A stretch of DNA of 64,000 bases from Pseudarthrobacter sp. L1SW (GCF_020809045.1 NZ_CP078079.1:3844001-3908000), one strand, 5' to 3'. Shown: positions 25,000 through 34,055, counted from the stretch's first letter. The notes: generated by a model not told the origin, from the sequence alone. Program-made: numbers and translations.

Positions 25000-26727
25000 A
25001 TGGCCAACAAAACCACAGCAGAGAAGCTTGCCACCCTCCAGAAGGGCTACACACTGGAAGGGGCCACCATCGAGCTGGGAGCCGCGATTGTGGACGGCGA
25101 GGTCCACAAGGACGCGCCGGTGCGCTTGCCGCTTTCCATGATGAACCGGCACGGCCTGGTGGCGGGCGCCACCGGCACGGGCAAGACCGTCACGCTGCAC
25201 ATGATGGCCGAGCAGCTCTCCACCGCCGGCGTGCCGGTCTTCCTGGCCGATATCAAGGGCGACCTCTCCGGGCTGGCCACCGCCGCCGTCGGAAGTGAAA
25301 AGCTCACCGCCCGCACGGAGGGCATCGGGCAGCCGTGGCAGGGGAAGACGTTCCCGGTGGAGTTCCTGGCGCTGGGCGGCGACGGCAACGGCGTCCCCGT
25401 GCGGGCCACGGTGTCCTCCTTTGGGCCCATCCTGCTCTCCCGGATCATGGAGCTGAATGACACGCAGGAATCCAGCCTGCAGCTGGTCTTCTATTTCGCG
25501 GACAAGAACGGCCTGGAACTCATCGACCTGAAGGACCTCCGGGCGGTGATCCAGTTCCTGACCTCGGCCGAAGGCAAGGACCAGCTGGAGGAGCTCGGCG
25601 GGCTGTCCAAGGCGACCGCCGGGGTGATCCTGCGCGAGCTTGTGAGCCTTGAGGCGCAGGGACTGGAAAGGTTCTTTGGCGAACCCGAGTTTGATACCGC
25701 GGAGCTGCTGCGGACTTCCCCGGACGGCCGCGGTGTGATCACCTGCCTGGAGCTGCCCACGCTGCAGACCAAGCCCATGCTGTTCTCCACCTTCCTGATG
25801 TGGCTGCTGGCGGATCTCTTCGAGGACCTCCCCGAAGCGGGGGACCTGGACAAACCCAAGCTGGTGTTCTTCCTGGACGAAGCGCACCTCCTGTTCAACG
25901 ACGCATCCAAGGCATTCCTGGAAGCCATCACCACCACTGTCCGGCTTATCCGGTCCAAGGGCGTGGGGATCTTCTTTGTCACCCAGACCCCCAAGGACGT
26001 TCCCGCGGATGTCCTTGGCCAGCTCGCCAACCGCGTGCAGCATGCCCTCCGCGCGTTCACCCCGGAGGACGCCAAGGCCCTGAAGGCCACGGTGTCCACG
26101 TTCCCGCTCAGCGACTACGACCTCGAGGAAACACTGACGTCCGCCGGCATCGGTGAGGCCGTGATCACTGTCATGAATGAGAAGGGCGCCCCCACTCCCG
26201 TGGCGCTGACCCGCCTGCGGGCCCCGGAGTCGGTGATGGGTCCGAGCGACGAGGCCCTGGTCCGCAGCACCGTGGCGGCGTCAGCCCTGCTGGCCAAGTA
26301 CGGAACGGCGGTGGACAACCCGTCGGCCTTCGAAAAGCTTTCCGGGAAGGCTGCCGCTCCCACAGGGCCGGCTGCCCAGGGCGGAGTGGCGGCACCGGGC
26401 ACCACTGTTCAAGGCGGCGGGGTTCAGGGCGGCGGGGGCGGCAGCCTGGACGTTGACGCCGAGGCGCGCCGGATCGAGGAAGAAATCCTCGGCCGGCCCA
26501 GCAGCCGGCCGGCGGCTTCCGGGGACGGCAAACGCCGCACCCGCGCCGAAGAACCGCGGGAACCACGGCCCGAGACGCGCGACTCGATGATGGGGGACCT
26601 GGGCGGCGCGCTGGGCGGGGCCCTGGGGGGCGGCCTGAAGAGCATGGCCAGGTCCATCGGCACGCAGCTCGGGCGGGAGCTGCTGCGCGGGGTGTTCGGC
26701 ACGTCGTCCCGGCGCCGCCGCCGCTGA
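25000..26727 (+). CDS. HerA-like ATPase, DUF853 family
   Basis: This 575-residue protein starts MANKTTAEKLATLQKGYTLEGA. It has Walker A GATGTGKT (residues 56-63), DIKGDLSGLA, Walker B KLVFFLDEAHLLF and an FFVTQTPKDVP sensor region, as in the DUF853 (YjgR-like) HerA/FtsK ATPases. The C-terminal quarter is a low-complexity Gly/Pro linker and an arginine-rich tail (GTSSRRRRR). It probably acts on DNA or as a motor in the cytoplasm; no function is firmly known. No nuclease (NurA-like) gene is adjacent. Confidence 0.88.
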   Translation: MANKTTAEKLATLQKGYTLEGATIELGAAIVDGEVHKDAPVRLPLSMMNRHGLVAGATGTGKTVTLHMMAEQLSTAGVPVFLADIKGDLSGLATAAVGSEKLTARTEGIGQPWQGKTFPVEFLALGGDGNGVPVRATVSSFGPILLSRIMELNDTQESSLQLVFYFADKNGLELIDLKDLRAVIQFLTSAEGKDQLEELGGLSKATAGVILRELVSLEAQGLERFFGEPEFDTAELLRTSPDGRGVITCLELPTLQTKPMLFSTFLMWLLADLFEDLPEAGDLDKPKLVFFLDEAHLLFNDASKAFLEAITTTVRLIRSKGVGIFFVTQTPKDVPADVLGQLANRVQHALRAFTPEDAKALKATVSTFPLSDYDLEETLTSAGIGEAVITVMNEKGAPTPVALTRLRAPESVMGPSDEALVRSTVAASALLAKYGTAVDNPSAFEKLSGKAAAPTGPAAQGGVAAPGTTVQGGGVQGGGGGSLDVDAEARRIEEEILGRPSSRPAASGDGKRRTRAEEPREPRPETRDSMMGDLGGALGGALGGGLKSMARSIGTQLGRELLRGVFGTSSRRRRR

Positions 26728-26796
26728 CAAGGTACCGCTTCCGCCGGCTCGACTGCCGCCGTCGGCCGCATGACAGGTAACGTATTGTCAGTGCAG

Positions 26797-27789
26797 ATGA
26801 GTCAAGCGTTGGTGAGGATCGCAGCCGGATGGCTGCTGGGACTCATGCTTGCCGTCGCCGGAGCGGTGGTTGCGGTGAACCTGGTGAACAACACTGTGGC
26901 CAGCCCGCAGCAGCCTGTCCGTGAGTATCTGGAGGCGCTGCAGGGCGGTGATGGCGGCAGGGCACTGGGGCTCCTCGGTGCCACGGTGCCGCCCAGCAAC
27001 GCTGCCATGCTGGACGGCCCGGCACTGCAGACCGCTGCCTCGCGCATCGCCAACGTGGACATCGGCGACGCCCAGGAACGCCCGGACAACCAAGTCATGG
27101 TGCCGATGGAATACACCATTGACGGCAGCCGGCTCCGCACCGAATTCCTGCTGCGGAAAACCGGTACCGAGTGGATCTTCTTCAACACGTGGGGCTTTGT
27201 CCCCTCCAGGCTCCCCACCATTGACATCACCGTGGTCAATGCCAGCGAAGCCACCGTCAACGGCGTGCCCGTTAACATGCCGAACGGCCGGAACTCCTTT
27301 GCGGTGTTCTATCCCGGCGAGTACGAGGCAGCCGTGAACGGCCAGTACTTTTCGGCGTCGCCCACCCGTGCCACCGTAACCGCGCGCGACGCCCCGGTAG
27401 CCCCGCTCAACCTCCTCACCCAGGCCACGGACAACCTGAAGAAGGACGTCTCGGCGAAGGTGAAGGAATTCCTGGACAGCTGTGCCGCCGTCGCGGCCAA
27501 GGAGCAGAAGCTCCAGCCCGACTGCCCCTTCTACTACGCCAGCAACAACAGGGTGCAGGACGGCAGCATCAAGTGGACCGTGACGGAGTATCCCAACGTG
27601 TCCATCGAGCCGTTCGACGGACGCTGGGTGGTGGCTCCGCTGGACGGCAAGGCCAAGGTTGAAGCCCTCCAGCAGAACCTGTTCACCGGCGCCTGGTACC
27701 CCCTCAGCGAGGAAGTGGACTTCAGCTTCACCACCCGGCTGGACGTCACGGGAGACACGGTCAAGGTCACGCCGGTGCTGAGCTTCTAG
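26797..27789 (+). CDS. Membrane-anchored protein of unknown function
   Basis: A single N-terminal membrane segment (AAGWLLGLMLAVAGAVVAVNLV) is followed by about 290 extracytoplasmic residues. The region after the anchor (VREYLEALQGGDGGRALGLL) resembles the start of NTF2-like/DUF4878 lipoprotein domains. ATG 26797 follows a TAACGTATTGT promoter-like stretch and could be leaderless; an in-frame ATG at 26770 would add nine residues. No catalytic motif is visible. I cannot assign a function. Confidence 0.7.
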   Translation: MSQALVRIAAGWLLGLMLAVAGAVVAVNLVNNTVASPQQPVREYLEALQGGDGGRALGLLGATVPPSNAAMLDGPALQTAASRIANVDIGDAQERPDNQVMVPMEYTIDGSRLRTEFLLRKTGTEWIFFNTWGFVPSRLPTIDITVVNASEATVNGVPVNMPNGRNSFAVFYPGEYEAAVNGQYFSASPTRATVTARDAPVAPLNLLTQATDNLKKDVSAKVKEFLDSCAAVAAKEQKLQPDCPFYYASNNRVQDGSIKWTVTEYPNVSIEPFDGRWVVAPLDGKAKVEALQQNLFTGAWYPLSEEVDFSFTTRLDVTGDTVKVTPVLSF

Positions 27790-27806
27790 CCCCCGCGCCC
27801 GCCACA

Positions 27807-27821
27807 CTGGCCCAGTTTTGG
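27807..27821 (+). repeat. 15-bp direct repeat, copy 1, flanking the DUF559 gene
   Basis: The sequence CTGGCCCAGTTTTGG lies just beyond the 3' end of the AbiEi/DUF559 gene. The longer version CCACACTGGCCC also reappears inverted at about 27874-27886, inside the end of the gene. Confidence 0.7.
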
Positions 27822-27837
27822 TTGCCTGACAGCAGGT

Positions 27838-28719
27838 TTACCGGCCGTTGTGGCGCCAGCTGGGCGAATAACCGGGCCAGTGTGGTTGCGGCCACCGCAG
27901 CGATCCCCGGGCAAGGACCTCGCGGACCTGCGCCAAGACAGATTCGGGCGAGTGAACCACGTCGTCGTAGAAGAATCGCAGCACCGGGAGGCCCTGCAGT
28001 ATTGCAGAGTTGTCCCTGCGACGGTCCTTCTTGAACTGCCTGGCCTCACGATGGAAGGCGAGCCCGTCAATCTCCACTATGAGGAACCCCTCCAACAGGA
28101 AGTCCACACGACCGATGCCATCGAGCCACACTTGGGTCTCGGTCAGGATGCCGGCATCCCGGAACAGCACTCGGGCCAGGGTTTCGAGCAGGGAGCCCGC
28201 GCCCCGGTCAATCCTGGACACCACATTCCGCGCCTTGCCGCACCGTGGGCCGTCCAGGTGGCGGAGCAGATACGACAGATCGATGTCGCCGCGGTTGTAG
28301 GCACACTCCACCATCACCAGGGACTCAAGTTCCGGGAGGCATAGCAGGGCATGCAGCAGGACATCTGGAAGTGCTGCAAGCGTCCGGTGCCGGGGCTGCT
28401 GCGTCAGGTCAGTACGGTGGCTGACACACCGTACTGACCTTCGGCCGTTGCTCTGCCAGTAGTGCGGCCTGGCAGGGGACCGGAGCTGCCACAGGCCGTA
28501 TGCCGGGGCAGCCGAAACGCATGTGATCAGGCCGCGTGCCCGTCCAGCCGCCACGAGTTCCGCGTCTGCTTCCGCCACGGCCAGGAGGCCCCGCTCCAGC
28601 CGAAGCACCTGGCCACTGCGGACCGCCCGGCGAAGCTCGGCATCTGTGGCACCTTCGGCCAGCACATCCCGCCGCAGCGACACTCCCCCAGCTGATCTGA
28701 GGATTTCCGTTGGGTCCAT
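27838..28719 (-). CDS. AbiEi-type winged-helix plus DUF559 (Vsr-like) endonuclease-domain protein
   Basis: The 293-residue protein has an N-terminal AbiEi antitoxin-like winged helix (GGVSLRRDVLAEGATDAELRRAVRSGQVLRLERGLL) and a C-terminal DUF559 domain with VDFLLEGFLIVEIDGLAFH and KDRRRDNSAILQGLPVLRFFYDDV, matching the D...ExDG core of very-short-patch-repair-type nucleases. ATG 28719 is used because the longer start is a TTG. It stands alone between repeats, with no partner toxin. Such proteins are frequent and multi-copy in Arthrobacter and relatives; the target is unknown. Confidence 0.8.
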   Translation of the reverse strand: MDPTEILRSAGGVSLRRDVLAEGATDAELRRAVRSGQVLRLERGLLAVAEADAELVAAGRARGLITCVSAAPAYGLWQLRSPARPHYWQSNGRRSVRCVSHRTDLTQQPRHRTLAALPDVLLHALLCLPELESLVMVECAYNRGDIDLSYLLRHLDGPRCGKARNVVSRIDRGAGSLLETLARVLFRDAGILTETQVWLDGIGRVDFLLEGFLIVEIDGLAFHREARQFKKDRRRDNSAILQGLPVLRFFYDDVVHSPESVLAQVREVLARGSLRWPQPHWPGYSPSWRHNGR

Positions 28720-28792
28720 CAACCCAGACTGTCTCCAGTCCCAAGGTCGAAGGGAGGCAGAAAGTGGCTATGTGGACAACCCTGTTCCCAGG

Positions 28793-28807
28793 CTGGCCCA
28801 GTTTTGG
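28793..28807 (+). repeat. 15-bp direct repeat, copy 2, flanking the DUF559 gene
   Basis: CTGGCCCAGTTTTGG recurs here, 986 bp from copy 1 and about 74 bp upstream of the gene start. A degenerate third copy (CTGGCCCGGTTTCG) follows near 28825 and an inverted GGCCAGTTGG near 28862. Confidence 0.7.
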
Positions 28808-28888
28808 AGGCAGGAGGTGCAGGACTGGCCCGGTTTCGAGCCGCATCGGGCCTAAAAGCGGGCCAGTTGGACAATCGACGGCCGCGGG

Positions 28889-30913
28889 TCAGTCCATCCC
28901 GCGGAGGTCCAGGACCAGCTCGGTGTCGCCGTCACCCTGCAGCACCACGGGGATGCCCCAGTCCTGCTGGTAGAGGTGGCAGGCGGCGTGGTCGGGGATC
29001 TCGCCGTCCTCGGTCTCCGGGCCGTCACAGGCAGCAGCCCGGGCAGTGATGTGCAGGACGCCCTCGGCTACATCGGGCGAAAGCTCCAGCGTCCGCTGCA
29101 GCCCAACGGAGGTTCCGCCGCCTGCCACCAGGAGTTCCGGCGGGGTGGAGGAGATCTTCAGCTGCGTGGGATCGCCCCAGCGGTCATCGAGCTTCTGGCC
29201 GGTGGGGGCCGTGAAGCGGACAGTCAGCTCAAGGGGGCCGGGGGCGACCGGGCTCTTGGGCCGGTGGGTCTGGACCGCGCCTTCGTCCACCTGCTGGGCT
29301 TCCTTGGGGATGGGAACGAACACCACCTGGTGCTTGTTGGCCTCCACCACCACCAGCAGCGGCTCGGAACCGGCCGAGTGCGTGTGGTCCACGATCACGT
29401 CGGACGGCTCCAGGAGGCCTCGCGCGAGGGTTGACACCGTGCCGGAGGCGGGATCGTAGCGGCGGACGGCACCGTTGTAGGTGTCCGCGATCGCCACGGA
29501 TCCGTCCGGCAGGACCGTAACCCCCAGCGGGTGCTGCAGCCGGGCTTCCGCGGCCGGGCCGTCGCGGAAGCCGAAGTCGAACAGTCCCTTGCCGATGGCG
29601 GACTCCACGGCGACGCGGCCGTCGTCGTCAATCACCAGCTTGCGGAGGGCGGACGTCTCGGAGTCGGCCACCCAGATATTCCCGTCCGCGTCCTCTGCCA
29701 GACCGGAGGGCTGGGCGAACCAGGCCTCGTGCGGGGCACCGTCCAGCAGGCCCTCCAGTCCGTTGCCGGCCACGATGGCCACAGAGCCGGTGAGGGGATC
29801 GAAGCTGAAGATCTGGTGCGTCCCGGCCATGGCGATCACCACGGCGTTGAGCTTGCGCGACCAGACAACGTCCCACGGCGAGCTCAGGGCAACATCAAGC
29901 GGGTGCCCGCCGAGCTGGCCTGTGAAGCCCGCAGCGTCCTCGTCCACGCGCGCGGGCCCCGCCTCCAGCAGCCGCTGGACACCGCTGCCCGCCAGGGTTG
30001 AAGCCTTGCCGTCCGCGAGGGACAGCCCGCGGAGCCGGTGGTTGACGGAGTCAGCAATAACGACGTCGTAACCTGCCTTGGCTGCCACGTCTTCCGGAAG
30101 CAGGACCAGGCCTTGGGGTTCGTTGAATTGGGCCACGGCAGCGTCCCCGGCAGCCGGACCGTCGGAGTGGCCACGGGTGCCGGAGCCGAAGGTGCCCAGG
30201 ACGGTGTGGAAGTCGGTGCCCAGCTCCACCAGCCGGTGGTGGCCGGTATCGGTGACCAGCCACGAGCCCTTGCTTGCTGCGGAACCGGCGGCCGCGGCAC
30301 CCGCCGCAGTACCGCCGTCGGACATTCCCTCTGAAGCCGAACCGCGGCCCGGCGGAAGGAAAAGCGCCTTGCCGGGGAAGCGCAGGGTGCCGGACGTCGG
30401 CTCCGGCGCCACGTACGGGCCGGAACCGCGGTGCAGGGTCCCCTTGGCCTCGTGTTGGGCGATGAGCTCGGGAATCAGCACGGCCAAGCCGTCCGCGTGG
30501 CCTTCGCCGGAGAGGTGCGCCACGATGTAGCCCTCGGGATCGATGACCACCAGGGTGGGCCAGGCGCGGGCGGTGTAGGCCTTCCAGGTCTCCAGCTCCG
30601 GATCGTCCAGGACCGGGTGGTGGATCTCGTAGCGTTCCACGGCGGCGGCCAGCGCCACCGGATCGGCCTCGTGCTCGAACTTGGGCGAGTGGACGCCCAC
30701 AGTCACCAGGACGTCGGAGTACTGCTCCTCGAGCGGGCGCAGCTCGTCCAGGACGTGCAGGCAGTTGATGCAGCAGAAGGTCCAGAAGTCCAGCAACACG
30801 ATCTTGCCGCGGAGGGCTTCAAGGTCCAGTGACTTGCCGCCGGTGTTCAACCAGTTACGGCCCACCAGTTCGGAGGCTCGGACCCGGAGGTGGGTGCGTA
30901 CGGTTTCGCTCAT
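28889..30913 (-). CDS. Thioredoxin-like/NHL-repeat protein
   Basis: The 674-residue protein has an N-terminal thioredoxin-like domain with the active-site motif CINC in LLDFWTFCCINCLHVLDEL (about residues 45-53) and the cis-Pro region RAWPTLVVIDPEG. This is followed by NHL/beta-propeller repeats (AQFNEPQGLVLLPED, FAQPSGLAEDADGNIWVADSE, LQHPLGVTVLPDGSVAIADTYNG). No signal peptide is evident. Homologues (NHLRC2-like) are widespread but poorly understood. Its ATG shares one base with the stop of the CopD-CtaG gene, suggesting co-expression and a possible redox role in copper-enzyme maturation. Confidence 0.88.
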   Translation of the reverse strand: MSETVRTHLRVRASELVGRNWLNTGGKSLDLEALRGKIVLLDFWTFCCINCLHVLDELRPLEEQYSDVLVTVGVHSPKFEHEADPVALAAAVERYEIHHPVLDDPELETWKAYTARAWPTLVVIDPEGYIVAHLSGEGHADGLAVLIPELIAQHEAKGTLHRGSGPYVAPEPTSGTLRFPGKALFLPPGRGSASEGMSDGGTAAGAAAAGSAASKGSWLVTDTGHHRLVELGTDFHTVLGTFGSGTRGHSDGPAAGDAAVAQFNEPQGLVLLPEDVAAKAGYDVVIADSVNHRLRGLSLADGKASTLAGSGVQRLLEAGPARVDEDAAGFTGQLGGHPLDVALSSPWDVVWSRKLNAVVIAMAGTHQIFSFDPLTGSVAIVAGNGLEGLLDGAPHEAWFAQPSGLAEDADGNIWVADSETSALRKLVIDDDGRVAVESAIGKGLFDFGFRDGPAAEARLQHPLGVTVLPDGSVAIADTYNGAVRRYDPASGTVSTLARGLLEPSDVIVDHTHSAGSEPLLVVVEANKHQVVFVPIPKEAQQVDEGAVQTHRPKSPVAPGPLELTVRFTAPTGQKLDDRWGDPTQLKISSTPPELLVAGGGTSVGLQRTLELSPDVAEGVLHITARAAACDGPETEDGEIPDHAACHLYQQDWGIPVVLQGDGDTELVLDLRGMD

Positions 30914-33081
30914 CAGCGTCCTTCCAGCTTGTTTCGTTCAGCCAGCTTGGCATCGCGTTCAGCCAACTTGGCAAACATATCGTTGTAAGCGGTGAGATCG
31001 GCGTCGTTATTCCTGTCCGCCGCCCGGTCCACCCGTTTGGTCTCACGCTGGTCGGACCGGGACCACATGATGGCGACGCCGATCGCCACCAGCAGCGTGG
31101 GCACTTCCCCGATGCCCCAGGCCACGGCGCCCCCCTTCTGCTGGTCGGCCAGCGCGGAATCGCCCCACGCCCGGCCCAGGTTCCCGAAGTAGTCCGCGGC
31201 CAGGAGGTTGTCCCCGCCCATGATGGCCACACCGAAGAAGGCGTGGAAGCCCATGGTGGCCAGGAGCAGGAGGAGCCGCATGGGGTACGGTGCCCTGAGC
31301 GGCAGCGGGTCGGTGCCGATCATGCTCAGGATGAAGATGTATCCGGTCAGCAGGAAGTGCACAATCATCAGCTCGTGGCCCACGTGCTCGCGCATGGCGA
31401 AGCCGAACAGGTCCGAGTAGTAGAACAGCACAATCGAGCCGGCAAAGTTGGCGGCGGCGAAGATCGGGTGGGTGACCAGCTGCGAGAACTTCGAGTGGAC
31501 GAACACCAGCAGCCACTCACGCGCCCCGCGGGAACCGTCCCTGCGGGGAGTCAATGCTTTGAGGGCCAGCGTCACCGGCGCGCCCAGCACCAGGAAGATC
31601 GGCGCCACCATGGTCAGCGCCATGTGGTCCACCATGTGCGCGGAGAACAGGACGCGCCCATAGACCGACGGCGGCCCTGACGTGATGTAGGTGAGCACCA
31701 GCAGGCCAATGACCCAGTTCACGGCCCGGAACCACTGCCACTTGTCGCCGCGCCGGTGGATCTTGGCAACGCCGAGGAAGTAGGACACGAGGCCGAACAG
31801 CGCCACGGCGATCCAGAGCCAGTCCAGGCGCCACTCGGTGAGCCAGCGCTCGGGAGTCAGTTCCGGGGGAAGCTCGTACCCGGTGAGGATGAAGGCGGGC
31901 GTGGCATCGGGCGCGAAGGTGGTGGGCTCCGGCGGGGCGGACCTGCCGAGCGCGACGGCGACACCGGACGTTGCTCCCATCACCAGGAACTCCGCAAGGA
32001 CCAGCTGCCAGAGGACCCGCCGGGAAGACATGGTGGAGCCCTTTCGGCTCAGCTGCGGGATCACCCACTGCCGGTGCATGAACCCGATCCCGCCCAGGAC
32101 CAGGGTGGCCATCGCTTTGGCCAGGATGAGCTGGCCGTAAGGGGACCCGAAGAGGTCGGCCCAGTTGGTCACCCGGATGCTGGCGTTGATGATGCCGGAC
32201 GCGAGCACCAGCACGAAAGCAAAACCGGCCAGCGAGGAGAACCGGCGCAGCGTCGGTTTAGTGATGTCGGTGGCGGTTGCGGCTTTGGGGCCGGTGAGGA
32301 TGCCGGACAGCAGGGCCAGCATGATGATGCCGCCCACCCAGGTGCTGACCCCCACCAGGTGCAGGCCCAGCGAGTTGATGGCGCCTTCATGGTCCGACGA
32401 GCTTGAGGAGTGGCCGATCAGGGCGGTGGGTACCAGGCCCACCAGCGCGAGGACCAGCGTCAGGGCCAGGCCGCCGAGTGACCTCACCCCAAACAGGGCA
32501 GTTGTCACGACCGCGGCGATGATGGTGACAGCCAGCCAGGCCCGGCCCGTCTCGATGTCCGTCATGAAGTAGACCAGCGCCTGGGTGAACTGCGCGTCGC
32601 CGGAAAGGCCCTGTCCGGCAACATCGGAGTAGGTGAGTACCAGGACCGCGATAGCGGACAACGTCCACGCTGCACCAGCGACGGAGGCTACGGCCAGGGC
32701 ACGGCTGAAGGCTGGGTGTTCGGGCACCTCGGTGCCCTCTTTGCCCCGGCTGCGGGGCCCCGCGTTCCTGGGCAGGATGCCGACGGCGAAGACCAGGCCG
32801 CCAATGACTGTGGCCAGCGATACGTTGTGGATTGCCTTGCTGATGGGGAGGCCCCAGCGCACAAGGGTGCCGGGATCGGAGACGGCCCTGGCGTCCGCCG
32901 CTCCGGAAAAGATAAGCGCCGCTGCCAGGCCCAGGAACAGGGCTGCCAGCCCGGCCAGTTGCCAGGCCCGGGAGATCCCCAGTGCACCGCCGTCCCTCGC
33001 TGGCGCACCGTTTCCCCGCGCTCCCTTGCCGGGCACGGATGGGGGCTGGGTGGAACGGGGTTTTGCGGCAGAAGACACCAT
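30913..33081 (-). CDS. Copper-resistance CopD / cytochrome c oxidase assembly CtaG fusion
   Basis: This is a 722-residue polytopic membrane protein. The N-terminal half is CopD-like (copper transport), with TWVGGIIMLALLSGI. The C-terminal half is the caa3-type CtaG domain (LFSAHMVDHMALTMVAPIFLVLGAPVTL with putative copper-binding HMVDHM, and HELMIVHFLLTGYIF). Such fusions are common in Actinobacteria and deliver copper to respiratory oxidases. ATG 33081 is preceded by a promoter-like stretch and may be leaderless; ATG 33141 is possible. The last residues are charged (FAKLAERDAKLAERNKLEGR). Confidence 0.9.
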   Translation of the reverse strand: MVSSAAKPRSTQPPSVPGKGARGNGAPARDGGALGISRAWQLAGLAALFLGLAAALIFSGAADARAVSDPGTLVRWGLPISKAIHNVSLATVIGGLVFAVGILPRNAGPRSRGKEGTEVPEHPAFSRALAVASVAGAAWTLSAIAVLVLTYSDVAGQGLSGDAQFTQALVYFMTDIETGRAWLAVTIIAAVVTTALFGVRSLGGLALTLVLALVGLVPTALIGHSSSSSDHEGAINSLGLHLVGVSTWVGGIIMLALLSGILTGPKAATATDITKPTLRRFSSLAGFAFVLVLASGIINASIRVTNWADLFGSPYGQLILAKAMATLVLGGIGFMHRQWVIPQLSRKGSTMSSRRVLWQLVLAEFLVMGATSGVAVALGRSAPPEPTTFAPDATPAFILTGYELPPELTPERWLTEWRLDWLWIAVALFGLVSYFLGVAKIHRRGDKWQWFRAVNWVIGLLVLTYITSGPPSVYGRVLFSAHMVDHMALTMVAPIFLVLGAPVTLALKALTPRRDGSRGAREWLLVFVHSKFSQLVTHPIFAAANFAGSIVLFYYSDLFGFAMREHVGHELMIVHFLLTGYIFILSMIGTDPLPLRAPYPMRLLLLLATMGFHAFFGVAIMGGDNLLAADYFGNLGRAWGDSALADQQKGGAVAWGIGEVPTLLVAIGVAIMWSRSDQRETKRVDRAADRNNDADLTAYNDMFAKLAERDAKLAERNKLEGR

Positions 33082-33127
33082 TCCATTGTCCGCTACGCCT
33101 GCCCGGGCCGCGAATCGGCTTAACGGC

Positions 33128-33163
33128 AAAAGGAGCGGCAACCAGCAGGTTGCCGCTCCTTTT
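33128..33163. terminator. Terminator after the HU gene
   Basis: A perfect 16-bp stem (AAAAGGAGCGGCAACC and its complement) with a 4-nt loop. The A-run on one side and T-run on the other allow function in both directions; it ends the HU transcript on the minus strand. Confidence 0.9.
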
Positions 33164-33193
33164 CCGCGCCGGCCACGTGCCGGCGGAAGAAGC

Positions 33194-33481
33194 TTACTTC
33201 TTGTTGGAGACTGCAGCCTTCAGCTTGGAGCCCGCGGTCAGCTTGACGCTGTGGCCTGCTGCGATCTGAATGGTCTCACCCGTCTGCGGGTTGCGGCCGG
33301 TGCGAGCTGCACGGTCGGTGCGCTCGACGGCGAGCCAGCCCGGGATGGTGATCTTCTCGCCCGCGGCGACAGAAGTCTCGAAAACCTCGAACAGTGCGTC
33401 GAGGACGGAGTTGACGGCTGCCTGGCTGGTGCCGGCCTTGCCCGCTACCTCTGCAACAAGTTCACTACGGTTCTTAGCCAT
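33194..33481 (-). CDS. hup: HU-family nucleoid DNA-binding protein
   Basis: The 95-residue protein is a complete short HU: KNRSELVAEVAGKAGTSQAAVNSVLDALFEVF, the GEKITIPGWLAVERTDRAARTGRNPQTGE DNA-binding arm, and IQIAAGHSVKLTAGSKLKAAV. It lacks the long lysine-rich tail found in some actinobacterial HU proteins. It bends and compacts DNA. AGGAGG precedes the ATG, and the gene is followed by a strong terminator, so it is monocistronic and likely highly expressed. Confidence 0.95.
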   Translation of the reverse strand: MAKNRSELVAEVAGKAGTSQAAVNSVLDALFEVFETSVAAGEKITIPGWLAVERTDRAARTGRNPQTGETIQIAAGHSVKLTAGSKLKAAVSNKK

Positions 33482-33657
33482 TTATGTCCTCCTGGACGGT
33501 CATGATTCTGGAGCCTGCACGCGGCATGCGTACAAGCCACTGTTCGAAAACTTACCAGCTTGGGCCCGCGCGTTCCGCAAATTCCGCGTGTTTCCGCGAC
33601 TTTTTGAGGTTAATCACCGGATTTCCCGGGTTTTTCGCCCCGGATTCAGCCGCCAGC

Positions 33658-33721
33658 GGACGCTCTCTCACTTGATGTCGGGTTTCCGCGGACGCTCTCT
33701 CACTTGATGTCGGGTTTCCGC
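33658..33721. repeat. Two tandem 32-bp repeats
   Basis: Two identical 32-bp units beginning GGACGCTCTCTCACTTGATG follow each other directly. The core GCTCTCTCACTT is the reverse complement of the AAGTGAGAGAGC core in the array that follows, so both belong to one repeat family in opposite orientations. Confidence 0.85.
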
Positions 33722-33770
33722 GGACGCCCTCGCAGTTTGCGCTTGGTGGTCGACGACGGCCGGCGGGGTG

Positions 33771-34005
33771 GTGAGAGAGGGTCCCCCGGGGGGAACCGCG
33801 TTAAGTGAGAGAGCGTCCCCCGACGAGCCGCGTTAAGTGAGAGAGGGTCCCCTTGGGGGAGCGGGGGGTGAGTGGGAGAGCATCCCCCGCGGGGGAGGGC
33901 GCGGTGAGTGGAAGAGCGTCCCCCCGGGAGGGCACGTTGAGTGGGAGAGCGTCCCGCGGGGGGAGCGGTGAGTGGGAGAGCATCCCCCTTGGGGGTGTGT
34001 GGGTG
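33771..34005. repeat. Array of seven degenerate 31-36 bp repeats next to rRNA operon 1
   Basis: Cores of the type GTGAGAGAGCGTCCCC or AGTGGGAGAGCATCCCC recur at about 33771, 33805, 33837, 33872, 33908, 33941 and 33972. Most are followed by a small C-run/G-run palindrome (CCCCCGCGGGGG). Together with 33658-33721 this fills the 530 bp between HU and the rRNA terminator; no gene is seen there. Units are too degenerate and lack unique spacers, so it is not CRISPR. Confidence 0.8.
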
Positions 34006-34012
34006 GTTAAAG

Positions 34013-34048
34013 CAGCAGGGCCCTGACGTTGCCGTCAGGGCCCTGCTG
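34013..34048 (-). terminator. rRNA operon 1 terminator
   Basis: A perfect 16-bp stem (CAGCAGGGCCCTGACG) with a TTGC/GCAA tetraloop lies 8 bp after the 5S gene and is followed by CTTTAA on the minus strand. Confidence 0.9.
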
Positions 34049-34055
34049 TAATGTG

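Noticed and set aside
33771..34005. Regular 31-36 bp spacing considered as a CRISPR array
   Set aside because: The units are degenerate, the intervals between cores are G/C palindromes rather than unique spacers, and no cas gene is nearby.
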